Origin: Lachnospiraceae bacterium UBA3386
Lineage (GTDB): Bacteria > Bacillota > Clostridia > Lachnospirales > Lachnospiraceae
DNA: 20,905 nt
Reading direction: 5' to 3'
Assembly: GCA_002358875.1 (NCBI GenBank)
Contig: DEPS01000208.1
Location: forward strand, 31,767 to 52,671
Part shown: positions 5,212-10,802 of the stretch, piece by piece
Layout: every line of letters starts with the position of its first letter
How positions within the stretch are numbered: the stretch's first letter is position 1
Notes under the pieces: model-generated
What the model was told of the DNA's origin: nothing
Seen by the model: the letters and a program-made list of their open reading frames with translations, nothing else
Databases searched by the model: none
Translations under genes and position numbers: made by a program

Positions 5212-8211
5212 CTATTCGTCCACACCGATGCCGTAGCGGTCGCGCAGCTCCTTTTGGGTATAGATAATCTCCTCCAGGAGCAGGCGGGCCGACATGCGCA
5301 GGGCGCCCGCCCCGAAGATGATGACCTGTTCGACGGCGTCGGAAGTCGCGACGGTCACCTTGTCCTTTTTCGCGAGGACGTGGGCGGTCTTCTCGATATA
5401 GAGATCGGCAGTCTCCGCTTCCTTTGTAAAAACGACGTCGATATTGTGCCAGCGCTGCACGCTCCCCTGCCCGCCGGGGACCTTGTAGGCGTCGAAAACC
5501 AGAATGACCTTTTCCTTCCGGCTGCCGGCGAAATTGGAGAGGATGTCCATGAGCCGGTCGCGGGCCGCCTTGATGTCGGACAGGGCGAGCTCGCGCAGGT
5601 CGTCCCAGGCAAAAATGATGTTGTAGCCGTCCACGAGCAGGTAGTGGTCCTGGGGAACCTGCGTCTTTCTGACGGATCTTCCAGAATAACCGAATGTTCC
5701 GACAGCTGCTCCGGAAGCTGCTTCGGTGTTTTTTCCTCCGCGCGGCTTCACTGGACCGTAAGTACGCTCAAAAATCTCCATGAGCTCCTTATCGGAGGCT
5801 GCAAGGGCCTGCTGGCGGTGCCGGAAGGAATCGGCGGCCTGCCTGGCCCGCTCCGCCGCGAACTCCATGGCCTCTTCCTGCGTCATGGCGGGGGCCTCCT
5901 CCGGAAAGCGCCAGCCGGTGTCCACATGCATGTAGGTGCGAACCTCGTTCCAGGGGATGACGGTGCCCGCCCCGTGGGAGCAGAAGACGGAGGAGGAAGG
6001 GTTCCGGACGTCCAGCTCGGGGTCGTAGCCTGATGCCGCAATGACGGCCTGGGCGTTTTTGCAGGGGACGTAGCCCCGAAGGGAGCAGGAAAGGCTGCCC
6101 GCGCCGCGCGTATAGGCGGCGACCTCCTCCGCGTAATTGCCCAGGGCCGAGACCGTGACGGTGCCGGTGATGACGGATGTCCCATGACTTTGTCCGCCCT
6201 GATGAGCTTGTGCTCCGACGGTCCCGTTGATTACGGAGCTCCCCGTTTTTTCGATAAACTCCGGCTGCCCGAAGGAGGCGTCCATCTGCTGCAGGTCAGC
6301 CATGGCGCGGCCCACGTTTTCCATGGGGATCTCCAGGCGGAACTCGTAGTCCGGCTCCAGAAGGACAGACTCCGCCATCATGAGGCCCTGGCGCACGGCG
6401 CGGTAGGTGGCCTTGCGGAAGTCGCCGCCCTCCGTGTGCTTGGCGTGGGCGCGGCCGCCCAGGATGCTGATCCGTATGTCCGTAATTTCCGCGCCCGTGA
6501 GAACTCCCTTATGCCGCCGCTCTTCCAGATGGGTCAGGATGAGGCGCTGCCAGTTGAGCGCGAGGTCGTTCACGCCGCAGCGGCTCTCGAACACAAGGCC
6601 GCTCCCCGGCTCCCCTGGCTCCAGGAGCAGGTGCACCTCCGCGTAGTGGCGCAGGGGCTCAAAATGGCCCACCCCCTCCACGGGACCCGCGATGGTCTCG
6701 CGATAGACGATCCCCGGCTCCCCAAACTCCGTTTTCATGCCAAAGCGCTCCAAAATCAGGCGCTGCAGGATCTCGCGCTGCACCTGGCCCATGATCTGGA
6801 CCGTGATCTCCTTTTTTTCCTCGTCATAGGAGAGGCGGAGCATGGGTTCCTCTTCCTCCAGGACGCGAAGCTTTTTGTAGGCGGCATAGAGATCCTGGTC
6901 CGGCGGCAGGATCAGGCGGCTCTGCATGACGGGCTGCAGGAGCTGCTCCGCCGCTCTGCCCGCCTCCGCGCCCAGCCCCTGTCCGGCATAGGTTCCGGAC
7001 AGGCCCGGGACGGCCGCAATGATGCCCGCCGGAGCCTCCTGCAGGGCTTCGAACCGACCGCCCCTGTAATAGCGAAGCTGCGAAGCCTTCTCCGGCAGCC
7101 CCTTCTCGTCCGGACTCTCGGGGATCGGCTGCCTGGGCAGGAGCTTTCCGCCCGTAATCTTCATCCAGGAGAGCCGTGCGCCCGCTGCGTCATGCGTGAT
7201 CTTGAAAACGCAGGCACCGAAGTCCTCCCCGCGCACAGGCTCCCTGGCGAGAAGATCCAGAAGGGCGAGCAGGTCGTCCACGCCCTCCTCCTTCAGCGCG
7301 GACCCGAAGCAGACCGGAAAGAGCTTTCGCGCGGATACCAGCTCCGCCGCGTCCCGGATTGTGACCTCCCCGCCCTCTAAAAAGCTCTCCATCAATGGGT
7401 CGTCACAGACCGCGATCTCCTCCTGGAGGTCCTGAGAGAAGAAAAGGGCGGAGTCAGAGGCCAGAAACTGCTGTGTATCTGCCGGTTTTCCCTGCGAAGA
7501 AACATTCTGCGGCTGCGTGCCGCCTGATGCCGCCCGCTGCGGCAGCGTGCTGCCTGGCGCAGAAACGGTGCATCCGCGCAGTGCCTGCTGCAGATCCACG
7601 CAGGCACTGCCCAGCTCCCTGCGGATCTCGTCATATACCGCCGCCCGGTCCGCGCCGGGCTGATCCATTTTATTTACAAAAATGAAGACGGGAACCTGAT
7701 AATGCGAAAGAAGCCTCCACAAGATCCGGACCTGCCCCGTCACGCCGTCCGCCGCGCTGACGATCAACACCGCGTAATCGAGGACCTGCAGCACCCGCTC
7801 CATCTCCGTGGAAAAATCCGCGTGCCCCGGCGTGTCCACCAGCGTCCAGACGCGCTCCGCCGCAGGGACATATTCTCCGGCAGGGAAGGCCTTTCCGCTG
7901 CCGGAGTCCGCTCTTCCTATCTCTTTCTTCTGCTCTCCCGACAGGGAATCCCGTCCATGCGGAAATTTATCCAAAGGCTGGAAAAACCGTTCCGCAGGGC
8001 GGGTCGTAAAGGACGCCTGCTTGGAAAAAATCGTGATCCCGCGGTCACGCTCCATGGCGTCCGTGTCCAGGAAGGCATCGCCGTGGTCCACTCGTCCTGC
8101 GCTCCGAATCGCGCCCGTCCTGTGCAGGATAGCCTCCGAGAGGGTCGTCTTGCCCGCGTCTACATGCGCCAGGAGGCCTATGCAGAGATATTCTTTTTTT
8201 CGAACTTCCAT
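5212..8211 (-). CDS. Tet(M)/EF-G-like translational GTPase fused to a C-terminal YacP/Rae1-type NYN nuclease domain
   Basis: A 999-residue cytoplasmic protein predicted to bind the ribosomal A site. GTPase domain (1-330): G1 AHVDAGKT (15-22), G2 region DRGITI (56-61), G3 DTPGH (126-130), G4 NKMD (180-183), G5 FGSA (302-305). Domains II-V follow to about residue 770 in ribosome-protection-protein order, including GQVQREIL (475-482), GHFEPLRHYAEV (515-526) and ARLL-type C-terminal strands. After a ~75-residue linker rich in Glu and Ala comes an NYN/PIN-like domain (856-990) resembling B. subtilis Rae1/YacP: LLVDGYNII, VFDAY, FTKEAETAD, ATSDAVEQ and FGAGALRMSARLL. The candidate acidic catalytic residues Asp861, Asp907, Glu933, Asp936 and Asp958 are kept. 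Three low-complexity insertions (71-120, 213-252, 655-682) are absent from Tet(M). ATG 8211 has GAGG nearby. The gene is intact and GC-rich. Tetracycline resistance cannot be assumed. Confidence 0.9.
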   Translation of the reverse strand: MEVRKKEYLCIGLLAHVDAGKTTLSEAILHRTGAIRSAGRVDHGDAFLDTDAMERDRGITIFSKQASFTTRPAERFFQPLDKFPHGRDSLSGEQKKEIGRADSGSGKAFPAGEYVPAAERVWTLVDTPGHADFSTEMERVLQVLDYAVLIVSAADGVTGQVRILWRLLSHYQVPVFIFVNKMDQPGADRAAVYDEIRRELGSACVDLQQALRGCTVSAPGSTLPQRAASGGTQPQNVSSQGKPADTQQFLASDSALFFSQDLQEEIAVCDDPLMESFLEGGEVTIRDAAELVSARKLFPVCFGSALKEEGVDDLLALLDLLAREPVRGEDFGACVFKITHDAAGARLSWMKITGGKLLPRQPIPESPDEKGLPEKASQLRYYRGGRFEALQEAPAGIIAAVPGLSGTYAGQGLGAEAGRAAEQLLQPVMQSRLILPPDQDLYAAYKKLRVLEEEEPMLRLSYDEEKKEITVQIMGQVQREILQRLILERFGMKTEFGEPGIVYRETIAGPVEGVGHFEPLRHYAEVHLLLEPGEPGSGLVFESRCGVNDLALNWQRLILTHLEERRHKGVLTGAEITDIRISILGGRAHAKHTEGGDFRKATYRAVRQGLMMAESVLLEPDYEFRLEIPMENVGRAMADLQQMDASFGQPEFIEKTGSSVINGTVGAQAHQGGQSHGTSVITGTVTVSALGNYAEEVAAYTRGAGSLSCSLRGYVPCKNAQAVIAASGYDPELDVRNPSSSVFCSHGAGTVIPWNEVRTYMHVDTGWRFPEEAPAMTQEEAMEFAAERARQAADSFRHRQQALAASDKELMEIFERTYGPVKPRGGKNTEAASGAAVGTFGYSGRSVRKTQVPQDHYLLVDGYNIIFAWDDLRELALSDIKAARDRLMDILSNFAGSRKEKVILVFDAYKVPGGQGSVQRWHNIDVVFTKEAETADLYIEKTAHVLAKKDKVTVATSDAVEQVIIFGAGALRMSARLLLEEIIYTQKELRDRYGIGVDE

Positions 8212-8246
8212 CTTTACCTCTTATGCCGCTCGCAAGGGCGGCAGGT

Positions 8247-8278
8247 TTAAAAGATTTGCTATCGGGCAAATCTTTTAA
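8247..8278 (-). terminator. Rho-independent terminator after the DUF5674 unit
   Basis: TTAAAAGATTTGC (8247-8259) and GCAAATCTTTTAA (8266-8278) form a perfect 13-bp stem with a 6-nt loop. It is flanked by GGCAGG and CCTGCC, which can extend the stem. It lies 58 bp past the small helical gene and upstream of the GTPase gene, so it separates the two transcription units. The A/T-rich stem ends would let it work in both directions. Confidence 0.7.
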
Positions 8279-8335
8279 GCTTATCCCTCCTGCCACAGCG
8301 CGTCAACGCAAAGGAATCAACTTACGCTTACCATT

Positions 8336-8629
8336 TTACATATCCCGATAGAGAAAGGCGTCATAGTATTTCGTCAGCATTTCCTCCGTAGTCTGGTAAA
8401 TATTCTCTCCCAGGAAATAATCCCTCAGTTCTTCCACAGCGCAGTTGAACTCACCGACCAGATGTCTGTTCTTTGGATCCTCCTCCGTGAGCAGCCAGAA
8501 TTCAATCGCCTTATTGCAGAAGCTGCGCGCTTTCTGATCATCCCCTTTTTTCTTCCAGCGCAGGGCTCGCGCCACTTCGCTTCCGATGTTCGATATCTGC
8601 CGGGTAACAGGCATTCCAAACCATCTCAT
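8336..8629 (-). CDS. Small helical protein, translationally coupled to the DUF5674 gene
   Basis: 97 residues from ATG 8629, starting MRWFGMPVTRQISNIGSEVA. This ATG overlaps the TGA of the upstream gene (ATGA), a sign of translational coupling. An in-frame ATG at 8641 (four residues longer) is an alternative with a better spaced GGAG. The sequence is predicted all-helical, with ISNIGSEVARALRWKKKGD and a Tyr/Phe-rich end (TTEEMLTKYYDAFLYRDM); no signal peptide or membrane segment is seen. I recall similar ISNIGSEV-x-RA-x-RWK proteins of ~95-100 residues as uncharacterised, but name no function. Its constant partner here is the DUF5674 protein. Confidence 0.75.
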   Translation of the reverse strand: MRWFGMPVTRQISNIGSEVARALRWKKKGDDQKARSFCNKAIEFWLLTEEDPKNRHLVGEFNCAVEELRDYFLGENIYQTTEEMLTKYYDAFLYRDM

Positions 8630-8973
8630 TTTAAGATCCATTTTTCCACAATCTCCTCTATCTTCCTCCGGGCAGCGGGATCAGCCACGGTCCGGCCGGC
8701 TCTGGGATAGCCCGCGTCCCTGTTTCTGGGAGGATTAATCAGGGAATCATACTCTATTACCCAGTCATCAAACAGGATATTAAACCCGTATAATGAGCGC
8801 TGTTCCGACCCGTCTTCCAAAAGCATTTCTTCCAGTTCCGCATGCAGATCAGCATTGACCGCAAGCAGCCCTCTGTCCAGATCGGCGACACATTTCATCA
8901 TTTCATCAAAATAAGTATGTTCCTCGATATGCATCAATTCTTCCCTTGTTACCGCCTTATTCAGAATCAGCAT
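8626..8973 (-). CDS. DUF5674 family protein
   Basis: 115 residues from ATG 8973 (MLILNKAVTREEL). A GTG at 8991 would add six residues but lies on the likely ribosome binding site GGAGG. The family pattern is clear: an EEL segment, then MKCVADLDRGLLAVNADLHAELEEMLLEDGSEQ, a YGFNI strand, and WVIEYDSLINPPRNRDAG followed by a helical RRKIEEIVEKWI end. These correspond to the conserved D-x-E-x-G-x-x-A-x-GGE-x-HAD, LLE-x-GS-Q, WGIN and EFDSxINIRP blocks of DUF5674. The function of the family is unknown to me. It is first in a two-gene unit and overlaps the next gene by four bases. Confidence 0.8.
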   Translation of the reverse strand: MLILNKAVTREELMHIEEHTYFDEMMKCVADLDRGLLAVNADLHAELEEMLLEDGSEQRSLYGFNILFDDWVIEYDSLINPPRNRDAGYPRAGRTVADPAARRKIEEIVEKWILK

Positions 8974-8994
8974 TCCTGTTTTATCCTCCACTCA

Positions 8995-9024
8995 ATCATC
9001 GGTTTATCGTTCATGCTACGTCAA
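8995..9024 (-). promoter_or_regulatory. Possible promoter of the DUF5674 unit
   Basis: TTGACG (9019-9024) and GATGAT (8995-9000) are separated by 18 bp and placed just upstream of the GGAGG of the DUF5674 gene. The -35 is good, the -10 is mediocre, and the resulting leader would be very short. Confidence 0.35.
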
Positions 9025-9047
9025 AAGGCTGATGATCTTGACTGTTT

Positions 9048-9698
9048 TTATGCCATGATTTCCTTAAAGGCCCTGACGTTCTCGGCGATATCCCCGGAAA
9101 AGACGGCGGATCCGGCCACGATGACATTTGCTCCCGCATCAAGGCACATTTTGAGGTTCGAGGTCTTGACTCCGCCGTCGACCTCAAGGTCGATGGCCTT
9201 CCCGGAGGCGTCGATCATGGCCCGCATGTCCCGGATCTTCTGCGTCATGGCCGGAATGTAGGACTGGCCGCCATAGCCGGGGTTGACCGTCATGAGGAGG
9301 ACCATGTCGAGGTCGTCCAGAAGCCAGGACAGCTCCGAGACCGGCGTATGGGGGCAGAGCGCCAGCGCCGCCTTTTTCCCGATGCTGTGGATATAGGAGA
9401 GCGCCCGCTGGGGGTGCTTCACCGCCTCCAGATGCAGGCAGATGAGGTCCGCGCCGGCCTCCGCGGCCGCGTCGATATAGCGGTCCCCGTCCTGGACCAT
9501 CAGGTGGGCGTCAAAGACCTTTTTGGTCAGAGGACGGATACATTTCATGACGGGAAAGCCGAAGGAAATATTGGGGACGAAGGTTCCGTCCATCACGTCG
9601 ATATGGATGTAATCCGCCGCCGATTCGTCCAGCGCCCGGATGGCGTCGCCGAGCTGCGAAAAATCCGCGCTAAGGATCGATGGTGCAAGATAATTCAT
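9048..9698 (-). CDS. rpe: Ribulose-phosphate 3-epimerase
   Basis: Interconverts D-ribulose 5-phosphate and D-xylulose 5-phosphate in the pentose phosphate pathway; a soluble TIM-barrel metal enzyme. 216 residues, the usual length. Signatures in order: LAPSILSADFSQLG, the metal and proton-transfer region HIDVMDGTFVPNISFG, DAHLMV, the HLE strand, VNPGYGGQSYI at the mobile phosphate-binding loop, the second catalytic Asp in LEVDGGV, and AGSAVF. ATG 9698 has GGGAGG five bases upstream. The 8-residue extension to 9722 runs across that site and is not used. No partner such as rsgA is adjacent, so the gene stands alone between the DUF5674 unit and repeat A. Confidence 0.95.
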   Translation of the reverse strand: MNYLAPSILSADFSQLGDAIRALDESAADYIHIDVMDGTFVPNISFGFPVMKCIRPLTKKVFDAHLMVQDGDRYIDAAAEAGADLICLHLEAVKHPQRALSYIHSIGKKAALALCPHTPVSELSWLLDDLDMVLLMTVNPGYGGQSYIPAMTQKIRDMRAMIDASGKAIDLEVDGGVKTSNLKMCLDAGANVIVAGSAVFSGDIAENVRAFKEIMA

Positions 9699-9740
9699 AA
9701 CCGCCTCCCTTTTTCTGTTCATTTTTTAATTTTAACATTA

Positions 9741-9900
9741 CTATGTGACGAAAGTCTCCCGCCCCACGAGATCGGATGCAAGTGTGCTCCGCCACATCCT
9801 GCGCAGGCACGGCTTGTCGGTTTACACGCGAAAAATGTGCGTGTAAGAGGAGAAAAAGACACGCCAGATGGAGCCTTTATTTGCGTTGCATTCCTTAGTC
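9741..9900 (-). repeat. Dispersed repeat, copy A (full-length in this window)
   Basis: A ~160-bp intergenic element that matches copy B at 2489-2556 in inverted orientation. In addition to the shared blocks it carries an internal palindrome, TTACACGC (9822-9829) with GCGTGTAA (9839-9846), and further GC-rich self-complementary pieces in the ~75-bp section that B lacks. No open reading frame in it looks real. It resembles a small non-autonomous element or structured intergenic repeat rather than a gene. Confidence 0.65.
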
Positions 9901-10042
9901 AGGAAGTGTGCTGTTAACTGCCATATGTTGTTGAAGACACCTCCGGACCGTCCCGATCCGTTTTTTGCCTGCCTTCGGGGCCCATCCCGAGGGGATGGAT
10001 ACCTTCACCCTCAGGGGGGAGGCGTTTATATGGATCGTTCCT
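9901..10042. other. Non-coding stretch between repeat A and the tandem repeat
   Basis: No credible gene in either strand. The only structure seen is a small hairpin, CCATCCC (9982-9988) with GGGATGG (9992-9998), 3-nt loop, without a T run on either side. A T6 run at 9961-9966 precedes it on the plus strand. Confidence 0.4.
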
Positions 10043-10102
10043 CGTTCCTACGGGTTATTCATCGTTCCTACGGGTTATTCATCGTTCCTTTGGGTTATTC
10101 AT
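10043..10102 (-). repeat. Three tandem 20-bp repeats at the 3' end of the broken kinase
   Basis: Units at 10043-10062, 10063-10082 (identical) and 10083-10102 (two changes), with partial units on both sides. On the minus strand each unit reads ATGAATAACCCGTAGGAACG. The first unit met by the receiver-domain frame encodes MNNPKER and supplies its TGA; the other two each contain ATG-AAT-AAC-CCG-TAG with AGGA just ahead of the next ATG. Confidence 0.85.
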
Positions 10103-10581
10103 CTTTCCGCTTTCATGATCGCGGAATCTGTTTTCCCTGATCTGTTCATGCAAAAGCTTCAGCAAATCGGCAGGATTGAAAGGCTTGGCCAGATGCGCGT
10201 TCATCCCTGCCGCCAGACATTCCCTCACGTCTTCGTCATAAGCGTTGGCGCTCATCGCGATAACAGGCAGGGTCTTGCAGTATCCTTTGTCGGCAGCCCG
10301 GATGGCTCTCGTCGCCTCATAACCATTCATGACCGGCATCTGAATATCCATCAATACCGCGTCGTACCAGCCGTCTCCTCGTTCCAGGATCATTTCAAGG
10401 CCGATCCGGCCGTTTTCAGCCCGATCAGCTGTGGCCCCGAAATGGGAAAGGATTTTGACCGCGATTTCCGCATTGACATCGTTGTCCTCAACCAGCAGCA
10501 CCCGCCGCCCGGCATATGTCCGCCGATCTCCTCGATTATGGAAAGGCTGTCCTTGGTCAGTTCAAATTATTTCCCAGTCAT
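10079..10581 (-). pseudogene. Hybrid histidine kinase collapsed by internal deletion; only N-terminus and receiver domain remain
   Basis: ATG 10581, with AAGGGAGG upstream, opens MTGK, a TAA at codon 5, then FELTKDSLSIIEEIGGHM-PGG. This resembles the N-terminal lead-in of PAS-containing Lachnospiraceae hybrid kinases, where MPGG would continue into the PAS domain. At 10501-10512 the reading passes, in another frame, straight into a complete receiver domain: RRVLLVEDNDVNAEI, phosphoacceptor Asp in VLMDIQMPVMNGYEATRAIR, conserved Ser in VIAMSANA, Lys in LAKPF. The PAS, dimerisation and ATPase domains are missing. The receiver frame has a stop 5' of it and no ATG, only a GTG at its first strand, so expression as a stand-alone receiver is unlikely. 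A strong promoter remains upstream. Confidence 0.75.
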
Positions 10582-10665
10582 CACGACCTCCCTTAATCAG
10601 CAGGCACGCAGCGCGATCAGCTCAGGACTGCCTGTCTGTCTTCTCCAGCTTGAATAAGTTTTTTT

Positions 10666-10694
10666 ATTATATTACCAAACAGCCATCTTGTCTA
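10666..10694 (-). promoter_or_regulatory. Sigma-A promoter of the kinase pseudogene
   Basis: TAGACA (10689-10694, 5/6 match to TTGACA), a 17-bp spacer and a perfect TATAAT (10666-10671). The start of transcription would fall about 75 bp upstream of ATG 10581. Confidence 0.75.
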
Positions 10695-10802
10695 ATGAAT
10701 GATTCCAGTGCATAATGCTCTTCATCATGAATTACATCTGAATTCATACATCGGCTGCTCCCTTGAAAATCAACAGGAAATCTCTGACGCTGCCGCATAG
10801 TC

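Noticed and set aside
5212..8211. Annotation as a tetracycline-resistance gene tet(M)
   Set aside because: The GTPase is only of the ribosome-protection type; the insertions and the NYN domain make it a separate subfamily, and nothing shows drug protection.
9982..9998. Terminator for the kinase pseudogene or rpe
   Set aside because: The 7-bp stem has no T run downstream on either strand.
10036..10116. CRISPR-like array
   Set aside because: The 20-bp units are directly adjacent with no spacers, and no cas gene is present.
10582..10665. Cyclic di-GMP or other riboswitch in the kinase leader
   Set aside because: The leader is ~80 nt and I could not match the conserved core of any riboswitch class.
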